From: Trametopsis cervina
Taxonomy: Eukaryota; Basidiomycota; Agaricomycetes; Polyporales; Irpicaceae
Length of the DNA: 64,000 nucleotides
Assembly (NCBI GenBank): GCA_022385755.1
Contig: MU278356.1
Coordinates: forward strand, 124,001 to 188,000
Reading direction: 5' to 3'
The notes beneath the pieces were generated by a model. It did not search any database and was not told where the DNA came from. It saw only the letters and a program-made list of their open reading frames with translations. Position 1 is the stretch's first letter. Each line of letters begins with the position of its first letter. Positions 26,078 to 38,130 of this stretch are shown here, piece by piece. The translations under genes were made by a program, and so were the position numbers.

Positions 26078-28404
26078 GGTGGGGGATTGGATGAAGCGTG
26101 CGTGGGTCAGACAGGGGCGGTGAGCGGACCTTGTGACTGATAAACGGACCAGGGAAGGGGTGACTGCCCTTTTGGATCCATGTGAGATGAGGCCTATCAT
26201 ATGCCCTGTTTCTCCATCGAACAACTCAGCAAAGCGGGCAACCAAGCGCACTCCTTCACTCACAACTTGTCTCCGGCCCCGGCCCGGCCGCTACCCACCG
26301 CTTCCGGGGCTTTTCGAGTCTCCGTCAACCCGTCCTCAGCGCAATCCTTGACTCCCTTCCATCGAGACCACATCGTCTACGACTATCTCTGCGCACTGCT
26401 ATGAAATAAATGGCTGGGTATGCTTACACATTCGGGGAGCGGTATCAGGACAATACGTCAGACTCTCACGAGCACTCACGAGACCTCAATAGGAGTACAG
26501 TATATCACGTTCACACAGTGTGATGACCGGGGATGCGGAGCGTACTTCGTTCTGGACCTCTGTTTGGGGAATGAAATATCTATGTGTATTCCCGCTCAAT
26601 ACTGCGATCGTTGGTCCTGCTAACTAAAGCTGCTGGAGTAGAGATGAATCTTACACCGCTGGTCCAGGAGTTAAACTGCGCATTTCGATCATTATGAGAT
26701 TCGTAGCAGACTATACTCGCCCTAACTCTCTCATCCGACGCTCTCTCAAGTCTGCCACGCTCAGATGATGCCTTTCTCGGCGTACCCAGCGCGTCAGTGA
26801 CGCATCACAACAGCAATGATTGGAATGTACGAGATCATCCCTGGGCTACTGCCAGCATCAGCAGACATTGAGATGCAGCAGTGCGGAGCATGCAGCTAGC
26901 TAGTGCTCGAGAGAATAGGAGCTGCAATCCAATTGTCAGTATGTCCAACATCATCAGCCGCACCCAGTCTTGTTGCTCCTAAGTCCTGCGCTTCGTGCCT
27001 TGGCCAGAGATTTGGATTGAAATTAGGGGCGGATGTGGGCCGTAGGATGCTCTGAGAAAGATTATTGAGTGACATCCGTTTCCATCGGTACATACCTGTG
27101 AGCTTCACCAAATTGATACCCGCCACGACTAAGGCAGATGTCGCAGTCTCTCGCGCATGTTGCACGTCTCAATGCTCGATTCGAACCGTGGATTTGTTTA
27201 TTGCCCCAAATCCTTGTGGAAGAGCCCTGCCCGGATATACGCGTCGGAGAGCTGGCCATGAAATGAAAGCCAAGTGTGGGCTTTGCCATGACCAGTATTC
27301 CGAAGAACTGCTCAGACTTTGGGGAGTCGGCCCGACGCCCTATTCTCGCGTGATGCTCACCCGATGATTGTACGCTTTGTGCCCATGCCCGTCGTCGAGA
27401 GTTCACTTCTGTCTGTACATTCAGTGTTTCCATTTTTGCCATATGACGAAGAGCATCAGCACCGATTCATTGTTTGAATAAGGTTGTCCACGGTGTCTTC
27501 AGCAAGTGTACTGAATCCCGGACGTCCTCTCGGTCTGATAGAGTTGTTTGAAGCCACAAGTAGTAGAAAGCACCGAGCGTACGCAAAGGCGAGGGTGCGA
27601 GACGTGAGCGCTGCAGGACCGAGGTAAAGACTGGGGAAGAGCTGCCACAGCCCAAACCTAGGAAGGTAGCAAGAAAAGCTACACTGTGAGCGAATGGACT
27701 CGATGTCCTCCTGGTGATGAACGAGCAGAAGAAGAGCAAATTTCAGCGGTATTTACTCCGTTCTGTTTTGTGATAATAGACTGGATCGCGAACATAATCA
27801 TCAGCTATTTATGTCAAGAGCAAAGGAGCGGGATACGTGCACAACAATGTTTATGCCTCGAATCCGTGCTGGGTTCAACCGTTCAATCCGCAAGGTCTGG
27901 GACAGGAGAGTTGGTGTCCCGGTGGCGACTATCTCGTTTTCTCGCAGATGATTGCTACGACTTCGGATTGGACAGTATTCTGCCGGCATGTCCTCTCACA
28001 AGTTCTTGTGTCCTGGGAAATAAATAAGGCCAGATTAGCACATCCATTACAACATACCGTCTCATATCCATAGCGGAATAGCACGACCTCACTCGCTTTG
28101 CGACATAGAAGACATTCGTAAACTAAATCTGTGGCGAAATCGCAATCAGTAGAGTACGCTGCAGTAGCTGGGAGGTGGCCTACATTATATTATTATCACT
28201 CGTCTCGTCCTCACCGCCGACATGGGCGGAAGAACGGACCAGAGCGTGTCTCGAGCCGACCTCGAGCAGCCTGCACCTCATCGCGCACACGTATTTGCCA
28301 CTATTTGGCACTCGTGAAGACGCTCGCGCGGCTTTATCCCGACATCCTCCTCAACGTGAACGACCACCACCTACATTATCGACCACCTCTATACACTCTC
28401 AGAG
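26078..28404. other. 2.3-kb stretch with no recognisable gene
   Basis: The first few hundred bases are the glycerol kinase promoter and the last are the COX9 leader. Between them I see only short unconnected open frames, none with a motif I can name. A minus-strand frame at about 27467-27739 has hydrophobic segments and could be a decayed membrane protein, but nothing supports this further. Confidence 0.5.
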
Positions 28405-28718
28405 ATGGCCATTGCTCCTATCACTGGAAAGCTCAGGAAGCGTTTTTGGCTTGACCTTACCACCGCCCTTGGCACGGGTGTCGCTGCGGGGTACGCTTAC
28501 TGGTGAGTTCGAATGTTATTCTTACCCTTCGTGTGCTTTCCTAACCGTGTTTTGTGCAATAGGTATGGCATACACCTGAAGCACGGTGAGCAAGAAACTT
28601 TCATAGCGCGCGCTACATGCCACTCTATTGTAACAGATTACTGATCGCTGTGTCTGCAGTGCAAAAGCAGGAGGAGTTCTACTTGAAGCTCGAGCGTTCG
28701 AAGCAGCTTGGCAACTAG
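28405..28718 (+). CDS. COX9: Cytochrome c oxidase subunit VIIa (Cox9-like)
   Basis: A 59-residue single-pass subunit of respiratory complex IV in the mitochondrial inner membrane. Exons 28405-28502, 28563-28585 (only 23 nt) and 28660-28718 join in phase. The sequence has the family hallmarks: MAIAPITGKLRKRFWLDL, a single membrane helix (TTALGTGVAAGYAYWYGIHL) and a charged matrix or intermembrane tail (QKQEEFYLKLERSKQ). The length matches fungal Cox9 closely. No cleavable presequence is apparent, as in yeast. Confidence 0.93.
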
Positions 28719-28985
28719 ACTGGGGAATGTGTATCTTCATTCGTATCCACCACATAAATCATCACCAGCCTTAGCACACCACCGTTGATGTGCTCCGAGA
28801 TGCACACCTTGTCCCGCGTGTCGACCGACGGAGTGCCATTAGGGTGTAGCAGAGTCATCGTGTGCGCCGTAAGGTCTACTGTGTCCATTTAACATGATAT
28901 CACATCACATCCGCGACACGAGGTATGCGTGAACGTACTAATATATCCGACATAAGATGCAAGCCCAAAGTTATACACAACACGC

Positions 28986-30512
28986 TCATTTGAGCAAACC
29001 CAGCCTTCGTAGCTCATCACAACTCTCAATAGGCTCCTTGTCTATTTTCCGCACCTTATCCCAGTCTGTCCCAATCCCGAAAACTCCGACTTCCTGGTTC
29101 TTCAGACGCTCCTTCCTGTCCACGCCTCTTTGACATAGAGCGTACAGATTCTGGGTGTACACCCTCTCCACTGTGTGCTCAAACTTGCGAAGTTCGGGCC
29201 CAGCTTGTTTGTCATTCCGCGCCAGCTCGGCAGCTATTGGGTGACCGGAGAACTCGGCCCCATTGACGTGGTATTTGACACCTAGTTCAGCGGTATTGCG
29301 TTCTACGTTGAAGCGCGGTGTCCGGTCGAAGGAAAAGTGAGGGTCGGGAGTAGCGGGTGATGAAAACAATCCCGGAAGGGCATTGAGGAATGTGAAACCA
29401 ACAAGAATAAGGATAGGCAGCAGTTGCATAAATATTGAGCGAGGCTGATTGTTCTCCGGGGCCGCCTCTCTTCGTGCGAAATTTGTTCGTACGTTCTGTG
29501 TCCGAAATCCGTTCGGTCCGAATGATGCTGTAAACACTGCACCAAAGTTTCAGTACGCTCGGGTCAGATGAAGACATTTAAGGCTCACTGGGTCCGCCTC
29601 CAAAGCCGCCGCCCCCAAAGCCACCACCGCCAAAGAACATGTTGAAGAGTTCTTCCGGACTTATCTCACCCTCGAAGCCCCCTCCTTGTGCAAACGCGGG
29701 CGAGGCGCGAGAGAACGATGGCATTCCGTTACCGCGCATTTCAGGGTCTGAGCCATGTTGATCGTACGCTGCACGTTTCTGAGGATCTGTAGAAATATGA
29801 GCACACGAATCTCCACGGCTACGTAGAACATACCTGATAGCACTTGGAAAGCTTTTGATACCACTACAGAGGAGTTAGCATAAGCAGTAAATGAGATGAC
29901 ATCTTACATACTCTTGAAAGCCTCGTCCGCGCCGGGTGCACCATTCTTGTCAGGGTGCAGCGATAACGCAAGCTACAGAGGGTCAGTTTTAGTGAAAACA
30001 TGCTCTAAAGGTGGGAATTTACGCACTTTACGATAAGCCTTCTTAACGTCTGCTTCCTCACAATCCTTCTTCAGTGACAAGATCTCATAATACTCCGTCA
30101 CTTTGCATGCCCGTATACGCTTGACCACAGCAGCTTGCTCAGGAGTGTATTCCCTCTTCTTCTGCCCTGCGTCAGAGGAGCCCTTCGCGTCACCGTTCGC
30201 AACCCCGTTTGGTTTCGACGTAGATTCCGTGTGTCGATGTCGTGTGCCTGACGAGGACGGATGTGTTTCAGCCGACGTCGAGAAACCAGCGCCGGAACCT
30301 GCAGCGGAGGAGGACGGCGTGGATGACGAGGATGAGGGGGATTCTGAAGCTAACTCCCCCTCGACAATATTGAGTAGTTTCGTTGCTTCTTGCGTCGTGT
30401 ACAGGTTCAGAGACTTCTGACAGAATCGTTTCGCGGACGCTAGATTGCCTGCATTTCTGTGTTTTTGAGCGATAGCGAGACACTTCAGGGCCTCATCCTT
30501 GTTGCTCTCCAT
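28986..30512 (-). CDS. ER-membrane J-protein (DNAJB12/B14-like, DUF1977)
   Basis: A type I/II J-domain co-chaperone that recruits Hsp70 at the ER surface, in vertebrates for ER-associated degradation. Five exons run from ATG 30512 to stop 28986. Residues 1-50 resemble the helical N-terminal region of DNAJB12 (CLAIAQKHRNAGNLASAKRFCQKS). A Ser-rich linker follows, then the J domain: YYEILSLKKDCEEADVKKAYRK, the essential HPD in LSLHPDKNG, and FQVLSDPQKRAAYDQHG. A Gly/Phe-rich stretch precedes one membrane helix (LLPILILVGFTFLNALPGLF) and a C-terminal DUF1977 region. It shares a 249-bp divergent promoter with the F-box gene. Confidence 0.93.
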
Positions 30513-30761
30513 GCAGGCTAAACGGAATGTGAAACGGGACGAGGGAGGGACACAAGGCGGAGAGGACTAGTGTACGTGTGTGTGAGAGACCGGCGACTTG
30601 GTGGCGGCAGTGTACTAAGGATCAAAATGAAGCGACATAACACGTTGGTAGTGATGTATTGTTGCTCGATAAGTAAATTTAGTTACTGAGATAATGAAGG
30701 CACCCAATCAATCGGAGCTGTGTAATCTTGTGTCCCGCAACCATTGGGGACGAGCACGAAC
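30513..30761. promoter_or_regulatory. Short bidirectional promoter, J-protein and F-box gene
   Basis: Only 249 bases separate two divergent ATGs, so the two promoters must overlap. I see no convincing TATA box on either side. Confidence 0.5.
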
Positions 30762-32626
30762 ATGCAAGAGCCCGGTCCCCAAGTAGCACGAGAGGACGAG
30801 ACAGCGGATCTTGCAAACCCAGATGAGCCAGATGTCGCAGACGAAAATGAAGATCCAGAGGACCTGGACCAGATAGATGAGGGAGACCTCCAATGGCCGA
30901 AGGCTCAGCAGTAAATCTCTCCATCTTCATTCGCAAACTAAAGACTATGATCTGATGTAATACATAGATCTCAGCCGATACTAGACGAATCCGCTGAGCG
31001 CGAAGAACTGGCGAGGTTCCGTGAGGAATGGAAGGCCGAAGTACGCAGCAAGCAAGCTATTAGTACCAGTGCTGACCGTGGTCTGACGGCTCAAACTATC
31101 ACAATACATCGCGCTTCTTCGTCTACTGCTCCAGAAGTGGCTCGACCTAAACCTGCCGAGCCAGCACCGACTTCTCCAGTGCTTCCACTGCCAGTAGCAC
31201 CCACAGTGCTCACGTCGTCGCTGGCTACCAGCACAGATCCTGCGACATTACCACTACCGCTCAAATTGAGAAGAGCACTGGAAGTGTATGAACAGGCTGT
31301 TCGTCACGAACAGCGCGGCGAACTCGATGAAGCTCTTCGGTTATATAGACAGGCCTTCAGGTTCGACGAGAACGTATCCAGGGTCTACGAGCGAATGGAG
31401 TATCACGCCCAGTTACGCGCGGAGAAATTACGAAAGCCTACCGCAGCGCACTCGGACGACCTCTCTGTTCCGTCGCACTCGAGGAGTAATGATGGTGATG
31501 ATGTCGTGCGAGGAATGGCCAGAATAACTTTGGATAAGCTACCAGCGGTGCATGGCGTTGCCACTGGGACACTGGCTTCATTGATAGCTACTTGGCCGTC
31601 CAGTTTATCCTTCGAACCAGAAGAGGAGAAGGAACCCACTCATATCCAGGTTCTTCCAGATGAACTGCTCGTCCACATGTTACATTATCTCGATGTAACA
31701 GCCTTAGAGAGGTTCGGCACAGTAAACAAGAAAGCTCGTTTATTGACTCTGGATATTACACTATGGAGGTATGTTAGTCATTGAACTCAACTGCCGGCCA
31801 TTTTGCTCACCACAGGCTTGATATATTTATCTTAGAACACGAGTAGAAGCAATCTATACACCCCCGCAAATAGGTGATGACGACAGTGTCGCAAGCCTGT
31901 TATCACAATATTTGCAGGACTATCGACGGATGTACATCGAACATCCTCGCGTGCGAATCGATGGTGTTTATATCGCGGTCTGCCACTACATGTATGTAGG
32001 GCTTCCTCATAATATATTTTCTTACTTTGTGTCTCTGATACTGTGAACTAGCCGTGATGGTCTGAGTGAGAACGCGTGGAACAACGTATGCGTTCACCAC
32101 ATCCTTTTACCATCGACGGCATACTAATTTGTCATTAGGTCAGCCACCTCATCACATACCACCGTTACCTGTATGTCATTCCTATTCATATTGTTTGGGT
32201 TCTCTGTCCTGATATGGCGTAGTCGCTTCCTCCCCAACGGCGATGTTCTCTCCCTGCTTACAAATGAGGAGTCGAAGCCACAAGCTATCATCCCCATGCT
32301 TAATTCGACACTGAGAATGAAGGTCCGTTCGACTTTGCTATGGCTTTAAGTACCTTGTGTAACCCGCTACGCAGGGATTCTACATCGGACAATGGCGTCT
32401 CGAAGGTACCACAGTATACATCACGAACCTCATGGATCCAAGCGGAGCGATGTTGAGATACACGTTCCAAATGATCCTGGACCTACGGTCACGTCCTCTA
32501 GGAAGATGGAACAAGCTGGACTTCAGGGCGTACGATTCTGTCTCACTCGAGAGCGGCGAAGCGACCCCTTTGGCTCTGAAAAACGACAGGCCGTATTGGT
32601 TCTCTAAAGTTCGGTCATATGCCTAA
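30762..32626 (+). CDS. F-box protein of the FBXO9 / Pof7 / Hrt3 family
   Basis: Substrate receptor for an SCF (Skp1-Cul1) ubiquitin ligase. Seven exons (30762-30910, 30968-31768, 31836-31991, 32052-32085, 32139-32170, 32223-32322, 32375-32626) sum to 507 residues; two are only 34 and 32 nt. The N-terminus is acidic. A TPR/MIT-like helical pair (LEVYEQAVRHEQRGELDEALRLYRQAFRFD) is followed by the F-box at IQVLPDELLVHMLHYLDVTALERFG. The C-terminal beta-rich domain has VRIDGVYIAVCHYIR, RFLPNGDVLSLLT and the family-like motif KGFYIGQWRLEG. The order TPR, F-box, beta domain is characteristic of FBXO9. The physiological target is not known from sequence. Confidence 0.9.
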
Positions 32627-32779
32627 GGGTATGGCACGGACGGTGACAGACGGGGATGTACGTCGCAATAAGAGTTAGTTGATGAAGACAGTAAGGCTAC
32701 AGGAAGGGACACTAGCCACATAGATGTACAATATTGGACACCGCCTGAAGATTACTATGCTGCAAAGATAAAAGAGGTA

Positions 32780-33878
32780 CTATGATGAGGGGTTTCGGTC
32801 TTTTTCGCCAGGTGCAACGACCCTGAAGCTCGATTTATCTTGCATAGAGTCTAATTCAAAGAGTACGTTAGAGGGATTGGAAAATGACCGTGAAACGCCG
32901 CACCGTTGTTGGACTTATATTCCAAGTTTGTGGTGGCTGGCAAATTCAGCACTCTTCGTATTGTTTGGCTGTATGAGTATAAATCAGACATGTTTCCTGG
33001 AAGGGACGTTCGCGAACGTACTTGATCTTATCCTTGACTCTAGGATCACTCTCCACCCTATTCCATACGGTAATGATGTCTTCATTCTGCCGCACGCTTA
33101 TTGTACAGCCACATATCTGTGGCCAGTCGCTCGCCCCGTGTTCTCCTTCCGCCCTGTCTGCCGAAGGTTCAGCATCGCAATGTGCAAACTGGTCGCCTAT
33201 TACAGCGAGCACCAGATCCTCCCACAATCGGTCAGCTATGCCTTTGCGAAGACGGATGATCCATTTGCCCCCGCTGAGGTTTAATGGGTCTTCCCACACG
33301 GGACGGCGGACGCCCTTGTGGAAGAGTAGATAGTCTGTGGTAGCTTGGAGGTCTGAAGGGAAATGCAGGTGCGTCCAGAGGGACCAGAAAGATTCAACCT
33401 GGGTAGTAAATACGCTGACTCTCAGTGCAAGTTCTGCTGAGCGGCGATTTCGCTAGGACGTACAGAACTAAATTCCGCAATCTTCTTTATACCTTCCTCG
33501 TAATCGGTGATTTTATTGCCGGGTGCTCTGTGTTGCCGATACCAGAACACCCAGCTGAAGAAAGAACACAACCGATGTCAGAGGTATAATATGTTCTCGA
33601 GACATGATGGTACGAACATACGTATTTCTTAGAGGATGCACGCTCGCTGTACCATTAGACATTCCGTTGCCTGTTACTTTCTCCTTCGTAGAAGTCTTTT
33701 CGTCGCCTGAGCCTGAAATTGAAGTGGAGAAATGTTTCGACGAGGGCGCTCGTGCTCGTCCCGGAGTAACTGGATTTTGTGTCTGCACGGTTGGGGTCTG
33801 TGTCACACTCGTAGGGGAGTTGGAGTTCGTGGTGGAGAGCAAGCGAGGTTGAGAATGGTTGGAGAAATAACCGGCCAT
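32780..33878 (-). CDS. EIF4E2: Class II eIF4E (4E-HP/eIF4E2-like) cap-binding protein
   Basis: Binds the mRNA 5' cap; class II members usually repress translation rather than form eIF4F. I read five exons from ATG 33878 to the stop at 32780, with joins that restore the family sequence: NTWVFWYRQ, SSVESFWSLWTHL, QTIRRVLNLP and LEYKSNNDSMQDKSSFR. The cap-stacking Trp of the WEDP motif is present and GGKWIIRLRKG closely matches animal 4E-HP. Where canonical eIF4E has the first stacking Trp, this protein has Tyr (ITDYEEGI), the class II signature. The first 80 residues are Ser/Thr/Pro-rich and disordered. It converges on the F-box gene 153 bp away. Confidence 0.88.
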
Positions 33879-34188
33879 CGAATAGAGGTGAGATGAGATC
33901 AGGCTTGCAATGTAGGAGAGGTTGCGGCAGCAATGAGAACACGAGGAGAGCACGACTTTAACCACTGGGGAAGAAGGCTAGTACAAAGTGAGATTGTTGT
34001 GACGAGTGGCAGAATGTGCAGGGAGGAAGATGGGAGAAGAGGAGAAGTTCCGATGCTGAAGGAATTATGCGCGCGAAAATATAAGTATCGACCCTCACTG
34101 CAACTACCACCTACAACCTTTCCACTCGTTCACTACTTTCTACTCGAAGGCCCTCACGTCCCAGTTTTATGACATACTAGAACAAGTA
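33879..34188. promoter_or_regulatory. Divergent promoter, eIF4E2-like gene and KEI1
   Basis: These 310 bases lie between two divergent starts. A CT-rich, CAAC-containing leader precedes KEI1. No gene is seen. Confidence 0.5.
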
Positions 34189-35395
34189 ATGAAGCTTACC
34201 CTCCGACCCGAATGGAGGCTTAGGCCACTGTCATCTTTCCTCGGGTTCACCGACCTGAAGGCTGGTGTCACTATTGCGATCTTGTTCGCTGTGCGTCTCA
34301 TAGAACATTGAAGACTTATGATATTCATGAACACCCTTATATTCAGGTGTTAAATAAGGTTGCTGGCGTGTATGGCCTGCTCGCCGTTCTCACAGGAGCT
34401 GGCGGATCCCTTGCTCAGCTCAGCATGTACCTTTACTCTGTTCTGGGTTTGGTGGCTCTTGTGTGGGGACTGAAAGCTGTTGGTAAAGTGCGTGCACAAC
34501 CTTCGGCCAATGCGGCCTGTATTGCTGACACTGCAACGTATCTCAGGAAGATGCGAAGAACACGCTCTATTTCGCTCATGCCTTCTTTGCGGATCACATG
34601 CTCTCAACAGCTTGGATAATATACTTCGCTGTGGTCTGGTGGATATATACACCACACGATGGACGTCAGGAGATTACTTCTCCGGCTCAGAAAGAAATAA
34701 TGGAAGCTGGAGGAGGCGGCAACACAAACATGTCACAGACGGAACGCGCAGCCGCTGCCAGCGCAATCTGGAATCAAGAGAAGAGTACATCCCTGGGAGT
34801 TATTATTGTGGGCTGGTTAATCAAGGTGTGGTACTACTACGACTCATTGCACAGGTCTTTCTCACAAAGCAGTCAGGTTTACTTCGCTCTTCTTCTTTAC
34901 TCATATGCCATTCATCTTCGGAAAGGATCGTACCGGAACCTACCTCTTTCCCGCTCACAGAGCTCCACCAACTATGTCGGAGTGAACACGTTAGCCGATG
35001 AGGACGACGATGTTGACGACTTTCATCTCCTTCCTGTCCGCGCGCCGCCGCCCCCTCCCCCTGGACACGCACACACGCCGAGCGGGTCGTCTATCTCGAG
35101 TTTCGCCGACTTCGTCAGTGCGCCAGGTCGTTCGCGACGCCAGAAGCTGGCACCGAAATCCTCGAAGCTGAACCCTGCCAACGGAAAGGCTGTGGACGGG
35201 TTGGACGAGGTTGACGAAGTGCTGTTCGACGAGGGCGAGGCAGCTCCAAGCGGATTTCTTCGTGCCACAGCTGACGACAGCACCAGTGCAAGTGGCAGCG
35301 GAGGCAGAGACTCCCCTGAGGACGATGGAGCCTCGAGTAGCGATGGTCGTTCGGGAACTGGCACACGGAGATTAAGCAGAGCACGAGCGTCATAA
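34189..35395 (+). CDS. KEI1: Inositol phosphorylceramide synthase regulatory subunit Kei1
   Basis: Kei1 partners Aur1 in the Golgi to make inositol phosphorylceramide. Exons 34189-34290, 34347-34487, 34547-34825 and 34877-35395 sum to 346 residues. Four membrane segments are visible: GVTIAILFALLNKVAGVYGLLAVL, YLYSVLGLVALVWGL, STAWIIYFAVVWWIY and LGVIIVGWLIKVYFALLLYSYAIHL. The FLGFTDLKAGV start is family-like. The C-terminal 170 residues are cytosolic, acidic and Ser/Pro-rich, longer than in yeast. The intron at 34826-34876 is 51 nt, in frame and stop-free, so a retained form would add 17 residues inside a membrane helix. Confidence 0.88.
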
Positions 35396-35809
35396 TAGGG
35401 TCGACGAGGAAGAAGTTCCTTCATTCGCATAGTGTAGCATCACATGTGTTCATAATATCAGTTTATTCGTTGGAACACACGACTCGATAGCACCATTTCC
35501 TGCCTACTCAATTGTGTTTTCTATAACTTGGAGAACTTAGCCCGGCTTGGGTGGCCGCGGTGGGATCAAGCACGTGTACGTTGGTCGGCCTTTGCCGTGG
35601 ATACACCGCATCCACTATCTCCTCTGATTTCATGCTCTTACTATACTAACCCTCTATCATCCTCGTCGCACAACCTCACAGTCGTCCCCGCCGCTCTGCT
35701 CGACACTGCTCTTGGCGCGCTCTCTCACAGGACAACACAACACCACTCGTTCTGTATGATCAACTAGAAGCGCGGCCGTTTCTTTCACTTCTCTGGTAGC
35801 CGAACAGCA
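35396..35809. other. Promoter region of the SLY41-like gene
   Basis: No gene seen in these 414 bases between the end of KEI1 and the transporter start. Pyrimidine-rich sequence precedes the ATG at 35810. Confidence 0.6.
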
Positions 35810-37617
35810 ATGAACTACCATCCCCCTTCACGACAGCCAGGATGGGCGGCCTATAACATCAACGACGACACATATCGCACAGTACCCACAGCTAACCCGG
35901 AGGCCAGCTGGCTGGCTGGTTTTGTTCCCTCCTCCTACCGCCAGGTTCTGCCTCTGCATGGTGAAGAACGGCGGTCGTTATCTCTTCTCCGTCGTCTGCG
36001 AAAATCCCTGCTTGGTCGCTTTTCGGGGCTAGTTGGTGCGAGGACGCAGTCTCGGAGTTTACTGACCAAGTCACAACCGGAACCGTTGTTCTTGTTACCG
36101 GCGGCGGATACGATACGCTTCGTTCTGCTCTGCGTTTGCTGGTATTCCTCTTCAGCGCTCTCCTCAAATACGGGCAAAGTCATCCTCAACCAGTTCCGCT
36201 ACCCTGTCACACTTACCTTCGTGCAGTTCGGCTTTGTTGCGGCGTTCTGTCTTGCCTTCATGAGCCCGGTCATTCAGTTCTCCAAGCTCCGCATGCCGAC
36301 TAAGGCTATCCTTAAAGACACACTCCCGATGGGCTGTTTTCAAGTGGGAGGGCATATATTCTCAAGTATTGCCATCGCCCGCATACCCGTCAGTACGGTG
36401 CACACAATCAAGGTAAGAGTTGCAGTGCAAGCGTTTATGTTTATCCTTGAGTTTTACCGTTGACTGGTTCCTGACTTGCACAGGCCCTCTCGCCTCTGTT
36501 CACCGTAGCCACCTACGCCCTCATGTTCGGAGTGTCTTACAGTGCAGAGACATATCTGTCTTTACTCCCTTTGACATTGGGCGTCATGCTCGCATGCAGT
36601 TTTGACATCTCCGCGTCAAATGCCATCGGGTTGTTATGTGCTTTCGGCTCCGCGCTGGTCTTCGTATCGTCGAACATATTCTTCAAGAAGATCATGCCAT
36701 CTACTAGCGGGCATGGCGGCAGCTCTCACAAGCTGGACAAGCTAAACCTTCTCTTCTACTCCTCAGGCATGGCGTTCTTGCTTATGATACCTATATGGAT
36801 ATGGACGGACCTACCGAAACTCTTGCCATCGTCATCGGGCCATGTTTCACACCCAGCGCACCCTGGACCGAACCACTCCAGCATCGTACCATACTTCATC
36901 GCCAACGGCACAGTACACTTCCTTCAGAATGTCCTGGCGTTCGTAATCCTTGCTAGAACATCGCCGGTGACGTACAGTATCGCATCACTGGTTAAGCGCG
37001 TCGCCGTTATCTGTGCTGCCGTTGTATGGTTCTCCCAGCGAGTACATCCAGTACAAGGCTTCGGTATCTGCCTTACGTTTGGAGGGCTGTATCTGTACAA
37101 CCGTGCCGTCAAGAAGGGCGACGTGGATCGCGGAGAGAGGAAGGTCAGGAGGATAGAGAAAGCATGGGGCGGAGAACTTCCCCAAACGAATGATGAAGTG
37201 ACCGGCGAGTTGCGACAAGCTGCGCTTATGCCGGTCGAAGCCTATACCCAGAGCGCAGCAACGCAGCAGGCATACACTCGAGTCCATTTATCATCGCGCC
37301 CACCACTAGCCTCAACCTATTCCCAGACACATCCACACGTGCATCCAAATCTGACCGTCAAGATAGAACCCCCTACATTGCTTACGACGAAACTTAGCAC
37401 GGATCACATGAAGACGAGGAGCAGTAACGACGAACCCCGCCTAGAGTCATACCCGTCACCTCCACTTTCCGACGACGAGCAACCTCCTGTCACTAGTGGT
37501 ATTCAACACGGCCCTTGGCCAATCAAAAGGCGAGGGACAATATCTGGCCACGGACATGTTCACGCTCCACCAGGAGGGCTCGTAGAGGCTCCCCGAGCCC
37601 TACCCGTCGGTGCGTGA
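35810..37617 (+). CDS. SLY41: Triose-phosphate/nucleotide-sugar transporter family protein, Sly41-like
   Basis: A drug/metabolite transporter superfamily protein of the ER or Golgi; yeast Sly41 is a suppressor of Ypt1 loss and its substrate has been uncertain. Exons 35810-36412 and 36484-37617 give 578 residues. The N-terminal 90 residues are cytosolic. The TPT core has about ten membrane helices, with SSNTGKVILNQFRYPVTLTFVQFG, a family-typical entry, then STVHTIKALSPLFTV, SNIFFKKIM and SPVTYSIASLVKRVAVI near the end. The C-terminal tail of about 140 residues is disordered and longer than usual. The single intron falls exactly in the conserved STVHTIK|ALSP motif. Confidence 0.85.
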
Positions 37618-38130
37618 CGGTAGGACATCGCTTCCTTTGCATTATGATATTTATACCACTGAAAACGAACTTCGATGTGAGTAGCTTAGCTCAATTGAAT
37701 GTATAGCTACATATAATGTCTTCATCTACACACGTTCAGTCGCATAGTTTTATCGCAACCCGGTCTCAGAGACTATGTCGTAGATAGCAGGCCGTCTTTT
37801 TGTCAGCCCTGCTGTTCATTATGGACCACTGGCAATGAACATCCCTTTATCATTTGGCATCCCCAGGTTCCCGTTGCTGGATTTTCTCGCTTTACATTTT
37901 TGTGCGTGGTTTTTCTTAGTGTTAATATATAGATGTATTCAATGATACTTCACCTCTTTCTCCTTTGAGAACTGTTTCGAAGCGTTCAAATGAGCATGCA
38001 ACAAAAATTATGCACGCTGCATGGAGGTTTATGGCGTTGCCAAGTATCTTGGTACATATGTCAATAGGTACACATATGAATAAGATGGTACAGTTTTGAA
38101 GAGGAACAGCGATCGTCGCTTACGGTCTAT
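37618..38130. other. Tail-to-tail spacer, transporter and epoxide hydrolase
   Basis: These 513 AT-richer bases hold the 3' ends of two convergent genes. I see no gene. Confidence 0.6.

Noticed and set aside
27170..27200. TTCGAAT phrase resembling a tRNA T-arm (minus strand)
   Set aside because: The flanking bases do not pair as a T-stem and no acceptor or anticodon arm is seen.
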